A DNA stretch of 64,000 bases, from positions 186,001 through 250,000 of the forward strand of contig CAJNAR010000011.1 of the NCBI GenBank assembly GCA_905220665.1, given 5' to 3'. The position numbers were made by a program, and so were the translations under genes. The notes under the pieces are model-generated. The model searched no databases and was not told the DNA's origin. It saw only the letters and a program-made list of their open reading frames with translations. Below are positions 44,684 to 55,730 of this stretch, one piece after another. Origin of the DNA: Albugo candida (taxonomy: Eukaryota; Oomycota; Peronosporomycetes; Albuginales; Albuginaceae). Within the stretch, counting starts at the first letter, position 1. Every line of letters begins with the position of its first letter.

Positions 44684-46439
44684 AATGCTTTCTAATTCGG
44701 TATTGACGATTCATCGCGTTCTATCGCAGTTCAATGACAGTATATAGCCAGCATTGCAACGGTCGTGGCTTCTCCGGTTCCGACTCTTAAGTTTTGAAAG
44801 AACGCGTCGAGTGATTACGGTTGAAACTGCTAAGCAATACAAATCGAGGGCATGCTTTTGTAGCAGGGAGAATTGTTTGATTGAATTATCTATAGTGGAG
44901 ATAGCTATCTCTACCGATGATTTCCAGTGGTCCAAGCCGGGCACCGATCCTTTTCACCGACACCTACGTCATGACGATAGCTTAGCGCGAGAATGAGGAT
45001 GTCGTTTCCTACCTGCTAGAGCGATTTCAATATGTTTGCCGCATCCTTTCCATGTTGCTTTATGGCACGTGGGACATTCAATCTTCACACACATCTCGAA
45101 ATATCTTAATAGAAAACCCCGATTTGTGGCGGTTTGTATGTTCAGTTTTTCTCTAATATTATACGAAAACGGTTTTCTATAGCAAAACAACTCTCACAAT
45201 GGTATTAAACGATATTGAAAGATTCAATACACTTGCACCACACACGACGTCACCAGTCCAAGAGAGTGGAGGCGTTTGCGGTGCTTTCTTCATCAAGACC
45301 ACTTCCATACTTCCTACGGCGTTCAGAAGTGTTCGTTGTCGTGTGTTCCACCAACATTTCATCGCAATCCAGGCGAATGGACGAAGGATGATGCCGTGAG
45401 AAGTGTGTTCGGGCATTCTTGAGGGCGGAAGTTTCACGTGGTGCGAACAAGCTATTATGATGTCATCAATTTGAGGTGTGCTTTGGTGAAGTCAGCGTGG
45501 TCGGTCAATGGCCAGTACTTATCGATGCATTATTAGTTGATGTGGACTAATGCAGAAGCAGCGCGTGAGTGTCATGTTCACTTGAGCCTTTCATGGACGT
45601 GTTAAGCCGCATTGTATGATGCATATCAATGTCCTTCGCAGAGGTTTTGATGTTGATTGTAAGTACAAGTACATCCAAGTCTTACTGAATATAACGGGGC
45701 AACGCGTTATGATGACGGACATACTCAATCGGTTCATGCAAGTCAATGTCTCATAAATGTACACTGAAGTGCCACTCGAATCGGACAATCGGAAAGTGTG
45801 TGATCCCGATGCAATATGAGTGATGTAAGGAGCCGAGTGAGTATTGGTTCATCTAGTTCATTGGATTCACCGCAAGCTTCGTCAATGTGAGCGTTTGTAT
45901 ATGCGATGTATTCAAATGTGCTTTACAGACTCCACGATTTTCATCAAGTATCGCAGAATCAAAAGGGCGAATGTTGGCGTTGGGATGCTGAGTTGATCGC
46001 ATAGGTTGGACGACAACTCAGTAGCTTTGATTGGCGGTTTAAAGCAATATTGTGGTTTGGCTTTGCGTCGCTCATGTCCGTACGTTATCCATCCGCCAGT
46101 CGTAAGTATGTGTTTGTACTTGTATTTGTTGAATGCAGCGTTTGGCAAATGGGACTGAATCCTACTCGAATGCAATTGCTGCTTTCCAACGATTGATGCG
46201 ATTAGCACGCACGCCAGAGCTATTTCGCCCGCTGATTATCAAAGTGATTGGAGTGACTGGATTAAGCCTTCCTGTAATTTCACACTGTGAGGAATGCATG
46301 GATCTTGGATGCTTTTTATCGCTGGTGGACAACGAATATTAGGTGGCGTCACTGGGACAAATAGCAAGGCACTCTATCGCTTGAATACGTGAGATTGATT
46401 TTCGTGCACAGAAATTGAGCCCACGTGGATTCATATTGA
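44684..46439. other. gene-poor stretch at the edge of the repeat-rich region
   Basis: About 1.75 kb with only short frames in all six phases (for example 45177-45437, minus; 46133-46342, plus), none with motifs or a convincing splice context. The sequence looks non-coding or decayed, and marks the switch from dense genes to repeats. Confidence 0.45.
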
Positions 46440-47110
46440 CATTATGTAAATTTGCATTTGACATGCCGTGCCAGATGGAACTTGTACAGCAAAGAGGCTT
46501 GCATCAAGGGTCTCTCATGGCGACGACGACAATGAGCTCTCTGGCCTTACACTTTGGGGATCTTTATCCTACCTTGCAACTCACCGATCCCATACGAATA
46601 TTGTGACACCAGAGAAAGGTGAGGCGACTGTATCCGTACAACTAGTAGTGGGCGTTCATATCCGTGATCTAATGTTCTTTGAACTCCTATTAAGACATTT
46701 ACTTCGCTTCTGTTTGAAAGTAACGTGTGAACGAGAGCGCTTTGAGATTTATAGAGCTGTGGTACAGTGGAGCTCCTACGATTGAGTCGGTAATGGAAGG
46801 GTAAGCAGGTGTAGTCAATTCAGGATGTGTATTGAGCATTAATCTTGTCTCGATGATTTATATACTTGGTTTTGAACTTGAAGCACGTATTCGTTTCTCA
46901 TTTTCGTACTTCGACAGACTTACCGCGAACTGCCCAAAGTAGTTATTGTATTCCGTATCGTCGTCAATGCTATCTGGCTCGACGCTGTTCTCGTAAAAAG
47001 TGATTTGATACATCTTCGTTTTCTTTTCATCCGTTGTATCAATGCTAATTTTGGCCATCCGCAAAATCATACCGCCGAGCACCCATTTGTCCGTAGTGCC
47101 ACAACCAATC
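46440..47110. repeat. segmental duplication, copy 1 (degenerate)
   Basis: Direct repeat with 49695-50490. The best-conserved part (about 46551-46770 against 49810-50025) differs at only ~10 of ~218 bases by eye; flanks are more diverged. The copy includes the C-terminal coding part of the 408-aa gene family (minus strand) plus its 3' flank. Confidence 0.85.
46468..46785 (+). other. duplicated plus-strand open frame, copy 1
   Basis: A 105-aa frame in the duplicated block (contains LTLWGSLSYLATHRSHTN and HIRDLMFFELLLRHLL). The second copy at about 49770-50030 keeps the same frame open over the shared part, with mostly conservative changes. It may be an exon of an unrecognised plus-strand gene or a non-coding conserved block; no domain recognised. 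Confidence 0.25.
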
Positions 47111-47300
47111 CATCCGATTTAAGGTGCACCACATAGACCGGTATCAGAATCGCCAACAGGTAGGTGCATTCTACGTTTTCGCAAATATTCATGCTGAAGT
47201 TCACCATCACGGTAACATTGCACACCTCGTTGAGTAAACGAACTGGCAAACTTACGAATTATCGAAAACGGACTTTGCAACCATGAATGGTACCGGAAGG
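46858..47300 (-). pseudogene. truncated relative of the 408-aa orphan protein
   Basis: The frame 46858-47082 encodes WVLGGMILRMAKISIDTT, clearly related to WVLGAVILRMFKISIDTT of the intact protein. Only the C-terminal part of the family is present; the three C-terminal SAAE repeats of the intact copy are missing and a different acidic tail replaces them. Upstream, frames shift and contain stops (47067-47249 lies in another phase), so the gene is 5'-truncated or decayed. Confidence 0.7.
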
Positions 47301-49694
47301 AATAACCGTTTGTATATGCTCACTGAAAAAACAAATACATTCCATGGAACAAGGTTTCACAATGACGCGTATGATAGCTCCGATTAATCTAGTCATTAGT
47401 CACGCGATACTTGATTCGATTCTTTTCTTACATGCATCGAGCAGGACCATCGAGAGGCTTATCGTTTCGCTGGATCGTTTAGATCTGCATATAAGTCCAT
47501 CATTCCTTTCCTCTATAAGTGGCAGAATATATCATTGTGTTTGAGTACCTAAATGATCCGTCATGGATGCACCTCCTTCTGCTTCTTCTTTCTACGAAAG
47601 AATCAGTTCTTCATTCACTAGCAATACATGCACGTCACATTTGCTGGGTAATGTTGTGCATTTGATTGGTATGGCAAACGTTGCTGCTCTTCCTCGTCAA
47701 ATCCTTCTACTCTACCGCCTTATGCTATGTAATACCTAGACTTCATTCCGCAAAATTCCGACTTGACTGATTTTCCCCACGGTCAAAATGGCTGTTCGCA
47801 CGCGTAGTCTAATTGTCAAAACTAATCGCAGCAAATCTGATGCCGGGAAGCTACAATACTGAACAAACATAGTCTTCTCCAGTGCCGAACAAACAAACTG
47901 GCCATTCGACAAGTGTTGATGAGAGCAGGAGTGTCGTATAAGGGTCTCTGCTGAAGCATCGCCACCGCACAGCAGTAATTCGCCACACGAGGATATTTGT
48001 GGTAGTGAACCCGGACGTACTTCCAATAGAATGGCATCCAAGAACTCGTCTTGTCCCTGACTTTCCAACCATTCCTATACAAATCATTTTGTAAGAAATC
48101 TTTCTACGCTCCACGTTGATGATTGGTGTCAAGTGAAATCTATGGGGGTTTGCAGCCTTCTCGGGCTCTTTTCTACCTTAAAAACGCATGAACCACTACT
48201 TTTGCTGATTAGTCCAAACATTCTGACAACGTCTGGCTACGTTTGTGACACTGATTGCGCTTTCTCTTGCGTACACAAAAATGGTTACATTGAGGCCTGG
48301 CTGGAGCGACGTCTGTGCATACATATCCACATGGTTTAATCCAGCTTTTCTAGAACAGTCGAAGTACAAAGTACGTGACGTTATTCTCTCTTTTTTGCCA
48401 CTCAGAGACATGATGTGGGAGTCTAAGAGCAGAAGTCGCAGAGAGGATTTTAAGAGTTGGTGAATTCAAACACGACATCGTTTTAAGACGCTCTTTCATG
48501 GGAGTGCTATGTTGACCAGTTTCTGTGCCCTTTGGTTTACACGTTGACCCGCGCGTGATCGATTGTATGTGGGCTGACGAGTATGATTATACTAATATTC
48601 CCGCAGTTCCTGCACCGTGACGCTTTTTCTTCGAAAAGAATCCACCGGGTGCTGTTCAAGAAGCTCGCATGGAATAAGATATGAGAAAGGCTTGGAGCTT
48701 GGGTTTGGTCCCATCGACTGTCCATTTCGAAAACAAGCTCTGCGTGAAAAGAAGGAGAGGAGAGACACAGTCTACTCTTTTCTCATGGTGAAGAGTTCCA
48801 AGGCGTTGACTTCAATCAAGATCCAATAAATCGTGGAGCTTCATTTTATCGTCATACTGAGTCAGAAAGATGGATGGAGATTTTCGCAACCTATCGTCTA
48901 AAACCTGCACAAGACACGTCGAAATGAGGTATTGTCATCTCTACGGCGATGCATCGAATGCAGTGAGATGTGGCAAAACCATGCAATTTCGACTTTGTGC
49001 TGGCTCTTATCGCATTGTCTGCACTCGACATGCAGCAGGAAGTTGATAATGATGATTTGTGTTGCGAAATTACTATGGAAGTCAAATTTACGACGATTGT
49101 ATCAAAGCTTATCAATGGGTCGATGATGACAACATCTTCAGTAGAATGATACCCGGATGGGCCTTGTGATAGTATTCTGGGAAGATTATGGTACAATCTA
49201 CATCGATGACAACAAGGGCGGTACTTGTCACTTGTATGACTCTACTTCTGATCATTGTTGCTACATCCCACCAAAGACTTTCAGGGTAACTGTGGTGTGA
49301 CAACAAACGATTCAGCTCGTCTCGTGTTAGAGAACTATAGCTGGTTTGGAGCTTCCAAAGAAGGATATGGTCATGAAGCGGTGTCCTGCCAACGACATAT
49401 TTGGCGAAATGGGGCTGAAATCTCTCCATTCGGTCTGGGTGTCATAATAATACTTCTTGGGATTAGCGACAATTCAATAACGATGTAGGTTTTCACCTTT
49501 AATCAACCCAGAAATAGTTGATTCATCGTACTTTCACGAAAAAAAGGGTTGGTGTTACTGAGACTGATAGAAACAACGTCAGCTGCTTATACACGTGTGA
49601 AGCACTCTTGTTGCCCCGTTTTCAGCCCGCGTAGAAATATCGTGAGATCACTCCAAGCAAACCATGATGAATTAACGAGCGGGTTGAACTGACT
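47301..49694. other. unresolved decayed stretch between the duplication copies
   Basis: About 2.4 kb without a gene I can defend. The longest frame is 47736-48068 (minus, 110 aa, unrecognised, Ser/Leu/Cys-rich). A 58-aa frame at 47563-47739 (plus) starts MDAPPSASSFYERISSS. Both lack motifs and splice support. Confidence 0.35.
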
Positions 49695-50490
49695 GATTTC
49701 TAATATGTGAATCTGCATCATAGCATGCCGAGCTAGATGTAACGTGTCTAGCAAAAAGGTTTGCGTCAAGAATCGCTTATGGTGAAGACGACAATAAGCT
49801 CTCTGACCTTACGCTTTGGGGATCTTTATCCTATCTTGCAACTCACCGATCCCATACGAATATTGTGACATCAGAGAAAGATGAGGCGACCGTATTCGTA
49901 CAACTAGTAGTGGGCGTTCATATCCGTGATCTAATGTTCTTTGAACTCCTATTAAGACATTTACTTCGCTTTTGTTTGAAAGTAACGTGTGAACGAGAGC
50001 GCATTGAGATTTATATAGCCCTGCTGCAGTGAAGCTTCTCCAATTAGGTCTATAATAGAAGGGTGAGCACGTGTAATCAAATTCAGGATGTGTATTGAGC
50101 ATTTATCCTGTCTCGAAGATCTGTATATTTGCTTATAAACTTGATATCACTTTTTTGCTTGAAACTCGTGCGTTGACGAGCTTTTCGCGTACGGCCCATC
50201 GGTGCTTATGTACAGTATGCCATCTAGATTGTTATCCTCTGCTGCGCTGTTCTCATGAAATACTTTACGCCTCTTATATCTCGTCTCTGCAGCGCTGTCC
50301 TCATGGGTTATTGTACGCAATTTACTACTTGTTTCTGCTGCGCTATTTTCAGATTTTGCTCCGCTCCATTCATTGCTATTCTTGTAGCGGATTATTTGGT
50401 ACAATTTCTTTCTACCCGTTGTATCGATGCTGATTTTGAACATCCGCAAAATTACAGCACCTAAAACCCATTTGGTAGTTTTGCTACAAT
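49695..50490. repeat. segmental duplication, copy 2 (carries the intact gene end)
   Basis: Direct repeat partner of 46440-47110, same orientation, about 3.2 kb away. It spans the 3' flank and C-terminal coding region of the intact 408-aa gene. Confidence 0.85.
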
Positions 50491-51373
50491 GATATATTGG
50501 CGTTCCCTCACGTACAATGGGAAGACGGAATAGTTGAGAGAAGCCGTTTGTGTCAAAGTTGCCTGGTATTTTGATTTCCATTTCGACATCCCGACGTTCA
50601 CGTCCCTGCGAAGCTTGTGCTAATGCCGCACGATAAGCCTCGTTTGATAGTTCGATCATATCGTGACTGAGGCGAATGCGCAATCCTTGTTTGTGGATCC
50701 TTGTGTCACCAATTGAAACCTCAGGTATGACTAGACTCCTCTCAGGTATGAAACCACTGCGTTCTGTACTGATCTTCGTGGTATCTACAGCGTAAGCGAT
50801 AAGACCCTTTTCTTTATTCCATTTAAATGAATAGATCCCTTTCGGAGCCATATCAACGAACGCGTCAGCAGCAAGAATCGTGACGCCAAGCTTGATTTCG
50901 AACAGCATCTCTCTTTGTATGTACAACTTATTCAGGTATGATGGAGACAATTTCCAACAACCTGGTATAGCATGCTCATAAATAATTTCGCTTTCTGGTT
51001 CATAGTGGTAGCCCTTCTTCATCGCGTCATCTATTTGAGACTGAAAGTCATCATTTGAAAAGGATATGTCGTATTTTCTCATATATTTTATTGTGGTCGA
51101 GCTGGATAGTGTAATTCTCGAATAAGGCCAGCAGCGTTTGAAGGGAGTCACAGGACTAGAGTCACCATCCTGATAAAACGCCATCAAAAATATATCCGAT
51201 TCCACAGTCGCTACCTCCACCTTCAGCCCCCATATAGGTTCTTGACCTTCATGCTGTACACTGCGCATTGTCATGTGTGTACTGCTCACAATATAATGAT
51301 ACATTGGTGAGAAACCAAGCACGGCGATACAATACGCTTTTATTTTTTTAATCTTCATCGTATTGACTTTCAA
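50147..51373 (-). CDS. orphan 408-aa protein, possible secreted protein
   Basis: A complete single-exon frame. The N-terminus (MKVNTMKIKKIKAYCIAVLG) has a basic n-region and a hydrophobic stretch through FSPMYHYIV, compatible with a signal peptide or anchor; Met6 is an alternative start. The body (~40-335) is mixed alpha/beta with no recognised domain. The last ~70 residues contain three units built on ENSAAET/EDSAAET/ENSAAED with 16-residue spacing, and a basic RYKRRK cluster. Only the C-terminal half of the body recurs in the truncated copy at 46858-47300. It stands alone in repeat-rich DNA, the usual setting of lineage-specific secreted effectors in plant-pathogenic oomycetes. That role is inference; nothing in the fold supports it directly. 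I do not recognise the family. Confidence 0.6.
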   Translation of the reverse strand: MKVNTMKIKKIKAYCIAVLGFSPMYHYIVSSTHMTMRSVQHEGQEPIWGLKVEVATVESDIFLMAFYQDGDSSPVTPFKRCWPYSRITLSSSTTIKYMRKYDISFSNDDFQSQIDDAMKKGYHYEPESEIIYEHAIPGCWKLSPSYLNKLYIQREMLFEIKLGVTILAADAFVDMAPKGIYSFKWNKEKGLIAYAVDTTKISTERSGFIPERSLVIPEVSIGDTRIHKQGLRIRLSHDMIELSNEAYRAALAQASQGRERRDVEMEIKIPGNFDTNGFSQLFRLPIVREGTPIYHCSKTTKWVLGAVILRMFKISIDTTGRKKLYQIIRYKNSNEWSGAKSENSAAETSSKLRTITHEDSAAETRYKRRKVFHENSAAEDNNLDGILYISTDGPYAKSSSTHEFQAKK

Positions 51374-51633
51374 ACGGAAAGTGGATTATGGTGTACAATT
51401 CTTGATGGTGGTTTATAGAACCAGCTTAATGGGTCAGGTTGTATTCCTAAAAAGTATTCAGAAAAAGGTTGCACGCCACGCTAAGTTAACAGATTGGGAA
51501 TGTTTCCAACTATCGGTTACGGGTACTTTGCGATATTGGAAGCGAACCGTGAACATGCTGGTGGGATATACCGATGCGTAGTACCGCGATTTTGTTTTTT
51601 GCCTCGTTACATAGACGTGTGTATTATTTAAAT

Positions 51634-52015
51634 GGGAGCCGCAATGGCCACAGACATTAGTACTACAGCCACAGACTAAACTACTACGGCCACAGACGAT
51701 TGATCTAATCAATCACAGCTCACAAAATTATATTGTTGCTAAGTACGCCAGAATATGCGAAGCAGCAAGTGAAAATTATACCTATCGCGCAGTGTCTACT
51801 ATCAACCTACCCTATACAAATACCAGGGAAAAAACGTACCTACGCTAGAACAATATAGGAAAAAGAACGTAAGAACAGAATGAGCTGGTGTACAAAAGTA
51901 GACAAGTGACCTGATTGACTAGCGTACTTAGCAACAATTTTATTTTGTGAGCTGTGATTGGTTAGATCAATCGTCTGTGGCCGTAGTACTTTTGTCTGTG
52001 GCTGTAGCGGCTCCC
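51634..52015. mobile_element. MITE-like element with ~100-bp terminal inverted repeats
   Basis: The ends are GGGAGCCGC at 51634 and its complement GCGGCTCCC ending at 52015. The first and last ~100 bp are near-perfect reverse complements, including GATTGATCTAA, CAATCACAGCTCACAAAAT and TTGTTGCTAAGTACGC. Each arm carries a 21-bp tandem motif built on GGCCACAGAC (51646, 51667 and 51688 on the left; complements at 51973 and 51994 on the right), three units against two. The middle ~170 bp has no coding capacity. Flanks are AT-rich (TATTTAAAT / TATCAAATA), so a target-site duplication cannot be fixed with certainty. The structure fits a non-autonomous DNA transposon. Confidence 0.8.
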
Positions 52016-52094
52016 TATCAAATACATATCTTGTCTTTTATGAACAGACAAAGAAACTTACAACATTTTAGAGCTGAGAGGTTACGTGATTAGC

Positions 52095-52260
52095 TAGTCG
52101 ATACGTGTAATTTACATTTTCGCAAATTCTCATGCTGAAGTTTCATATCATATTGCAGTAAGGCTGCACGCCTCGTTTAGCAAAAGGACTGGCACATTTC
52201 CGGATTGTCGGAAACATGCTTTGCAAGCTTGAATGCTATAGGCTGGAACCATTATTTCAG
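52095..52260. repeat. third, diverged copy of sequence at 47155-47305
   Basis: The two stretches share blocks such as TTTTCGCAAAT, TCATGCTGAAGTT, CTCGTT and GGACTTTGCAA/ATGCTTTGCAAGC in the same order and orientation, with roughly 70% identity by eye. It shows that the repeated unit extends beyond the two longer copies. Confidence 0.6.
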
Positions 52261-52429
52261 AGCAGCTAAATACTTTGAAGGTATTGAAGTTTACAATGAC
52301 GATTAGGACGAGGCTCCACTTGAAGATGTTTATTTAGCTAAATTAGACTAATCACCTTCTCTAAATGCCTAGCCTATCTATCAACTCGTTTCATGATATA
52401 GCTTGCTTTAGACACTCTTGCCTTCCGGC

Positions 52430-55235
52430 TGCTTTACTCTCTCACAGAGAACGAGACTGCTTCCAGCTTGTAACAATTGCACTTGCACTTCAGCTTCCTG
52501 GTCTCGTACGCACAGCAATGATTGTTGGCACATGAAAAGCCGCCGAATGTTCCTTGCAGTTACCAATTTAACAAGCCCTGTTGCAAGCTGAATGCGCTGA
52601 ACTCGGTCATAATACCGCCTACATGATTACCGAGCATGTGCACACTAAGCGGTGTATATCACAGAAAGCGCTGGCATTGTCAGTATTGATAATCATCGAT
52701 CAAACAAACGTCGATTCCATTACTTATCATGGAGCGCAGCGTCACTGATTGCAATGCAAGCGACAAGTAGGATAAGGTTCACTGGCGGTTCATCTATTAC
52801 GTCTATGTTGTCGGCATAACAGCGCATGCAATGTTTTCCCGAAGCGAATAGGATGAGAAAAATTTGTCTCAAGTCGGGAGAAGCTCGAGCCAAAATTTCG
52901 TCTTGTATTCGTACTCGAGAGAAAGATGCTGATCGGGATGTATTGCTCCACAGGAAGGCTGAGGCACAATATTGACAGAGTGCAGGTTAAAGCGGCAGCA
53001 TCATGAAATCAGTGAAAGCTGTCAATTTATCAACATTGGCAAGACACCTTCGAAGAGGCCGTGATGAGCCATAAATATCCGAATTGTTCCGTGTCTCTTG
53101 CATCCGATCTCTTCGGCGATGAAAACGTGTCAACATGAGATGACGCTTGGTTCCTCCGATAGATTTCCAAACGAATGGTGAGAGAAGTGAGCGCGAAAAC
53201 CTGGTAAAACGTGTCTTTTCCCTTTCCTTTACACTCCCTTGTAAAATGATATTCCACTTGCGCTAGGTTGGATTCAGATGATGAGACCAATCGTCGAGTC
53301 TATACGCTACAGTACCTGCTTGACTATATTATGATGTCGACCCAGCAACTTTTCTATAGCCATATCCGAAGTATCATGCTCTTCGTCCTTGTAGTATTTT
53401 TCGACGAAATATTCTCTTCGTAGGCCATGTGTCGCCATCTTTGAAAATTTTGTAGATTTCGGATCTCAAAAGCTGTAGCGAAAGTTTCCAAAATTTAAGA
53501 TGTTGCTCGTCCACCATGCCAAGATTGTATCAAATATTGTGAGTACTTGGCTACTAGTAGCAGCTTCAAAATGCATAACTTGGCCGCTGTAAAACCTCCG
53601 GTTGTTCCATAGAGTACTAAAGGCGCTGAAAAGATCCAAATCTGAGATTGTAATGCCCCAAACCATTCCATGCGACATTTTGATAGCTTTTTCCACCAAG
53701 AGGATGTGCTTCCTTATTTTACCATTTTCTCACCGCCGTGTGGTGCGATGGGGATGATGACCATCGCCTTGTGTGGTCTAAAGTGAGGGAGGTCAAACAA
53801 GTTTTTATAATTCTGTCGAAGCAATTTTCAAATGCGCAGAAATGAGTGTCGATGCATTGAATTCGAAAAATTGGAGGAATTGGTGGGTTGTAGCTAAGTC
53901 GTCGCATCAAGAACTTGTTTTGTTGTCCATAATATATTGATGAGGTTATGAATAGTCTCTGCTGAGCAGGAGAATGTATACCAAAATCTTTCTTGTTTTT
54001 CCGACCAAGCAGCGATCAATTCAGCATTGGACATTACTATCGAATTGTCTCTTGTGACTTGTCCATATACTCTGCACAATCGAATATGCACGAACAGTAC
54101 ATCCACGTCGAAACCATACAACAAACCCAGCCTAAAAACGCCTGCCGAGAGTTGATAAAACCATCGATTCAGTCAGTATCTGAATGAACCGGCTGTCTGG
54201 ACCAATTCTTCAAGCCTAATATGGGCAAACTGGGAATACGAGAACACGGCATGTTTAGAACTTGAGTGATTTGCACAAGTCCAGCTTTGCACCAGCTATC
54301 AAAATAGACTTGGACGACTTCGAGTTGCGTCGATATTCGATTCGGTGTTTCTAAGAGCAATTTCGAATCTTTCGAGAAAAATTTTCCGGTTGCGACTATG
54401 GTGCATTACAAGTAAATGCCATGTTCTTCATAGTGGCGCAGTAGCTTTCCCAAAACTTTGTTCATCATCGTTAAAGTATTCGCGAGAGAGGATCACCTTA
54501 ATTAACTCCAAGTTGTGGTGCAAAAATGAACGCATAATATTACTACAAAAGGCATCAGCAACGCCTTTGTGTCGGCATACGAAAGCGAACCCAGTCGATA
54601 AATAGTTATTTAACGCTCATGCTTTCCATATACGTCCGTTAACTCGATCATAGGCTTTCTCTAAGTAGAGGAAAATGGCATACGCTTCTTCTTCCCGATG
54701 AGGGGTCCAGTCGTGTATATCGGCAAAATTTCGATTGTGGTGATATATCTACCGTCCTCGCACAATTATAAAAATACATTTACATCGAGACAAGGCAGCG
54801 CGATCAGAATACAGTTGCCAGAACCACATCGTGATCCATTTTTGTACAACAAGAGGGTTGCCGAGTAACTTTGTGATCTAATTAGGATACCTCTTTGCAG
54901 ATAAAATTCGAAAGATCTTAAGACACTGTTTGAAGGCTTTTTTAATGAATCCTGTAAGATACAACTGGTACTCTATTGCGGCGAGGAATACTTAGCATGT
55001 GCTTGATCTCTTCCGCCATATCGTATGTACTTAAGCGAGTTGAGAGACGGTCCTCTCTTCTGACTCGAGGGAAACTTGTTTCGAATGGAGGAGCGTTTTG
55101 GATTTCCTATATGGATTACTGCCTCGGTTTCTAGGCTTTTGAACGAAACCATGACACAACTTCAATGGTCGCTGAATTCGTCAATAATTTCTCGTGGGTT
55201 CGATGTCACGGAGCCACATTTCTTTAGTAACTATT
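52430..55235 (-). mobile_element. decayed, 5'-truncated L1-like retrotransposon copy
   Basis: Reads on the minus strand and aligns collinearly with 56957-59950 of the intact plus-strand element: the 55235 end matches TGTGGTACCGTGACATCGAACCC (in part) and lower coordinates match the C-terminal coding and 3' region. Frames are broken by many stops and indels; short surviving frames such as 54169-54360 (ETPNRISTQLEVVQVYFD) and 53030-53290 still show the relationship. The endonuclease part and most of the 5' half of the reverse transcriptase ORF's upstream region are missing, as expected of 5'-truncated non-LTR insertions. At the position of the TGA in the intact copy, this copy reads TGG. Confidence 0.88.
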
Positions 55236-55316
55236 TAGATCCAAACTAGACGACAAGAACTATTGTAAGGATAATCGTAATTTTCATCTCCTTTACATTT
55301 TGCAATTTTCTCAACC

Positions 55317-55730
55317 ATGTTCGAAATTGTCGGAACTCGATTCGAAAAAATGCCGTGCTGGTTGGTTTCTGGACTGCTCTGCGACAAAGCTCTCGCATTA
55401 TTGGAACTATTATTTATGTCTACTGCCCCGACATTTTACACAAACCATCACTGGATCCCCTATCTCACCGATAGACCAGTGATTTGGATTCCAGGTCACC
55501 ATTGTCATTTACTCCCAATCAATGTGCTAATATTGTTGTTACGCTCCGATGTGGGCATAAAATGTTGGTCTCAATGGTTTGGTGGTAAATGGCAAGGACT
55601 TCTCTGTGGCGATATCGGCGAGCTCTCAGTCAATCTCAGCTTTTTCCCAGAAGAGATAGCAACACTTCACCTCTCAAAAGAAGATGGTGAAATGAGGTTG
55701 ATTGCTGGTCCACTTCATCGTGAATGCTAA
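55317..55730 (+). CDS. possible ORF1 remnant of the retrotransposon
   Basis: A 137-aa frame that overlaps the start of the endonuclease/RT frame in a different phase. It is hydrophobic and rich in His and Cys (PGHHCHLLP) without a classic CCHC knuckle. It may be the 3' part of an ORF1, or the 5' part of ORF2 separated by a frameshift, since the endonuclease frame has no convincing ATG of its own. Function cannot be assigned. Confidence 0.35.
   Translation: MFEIVGTRFEKMPCWLVSGLLCDKALALLELLFMSTAPTFYTNHHWIPYLTDRPVIWIPGHHCHLLPINVLILLLRSDVGIKCWSQWFGGKWQGLLCGDIGELSVNLSFFPEEIATLHLSKEDGEMRLIAGPLHREC

Noticed and set aside
47563..47739. 58-aa plus frame (MDAPPSASSFYERISSS) resembling the start of an RPA3-like OB-fold
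   Set aside because: I could not find a continuing exon with the remaining OB-fold strands; the similarity is too short to call.
47736..48132. Overlapping minus-strand frames of 86-110 aa
   Set aside because: No motif, no splice support, three phases open at once; typical of chance or decayed DNA.
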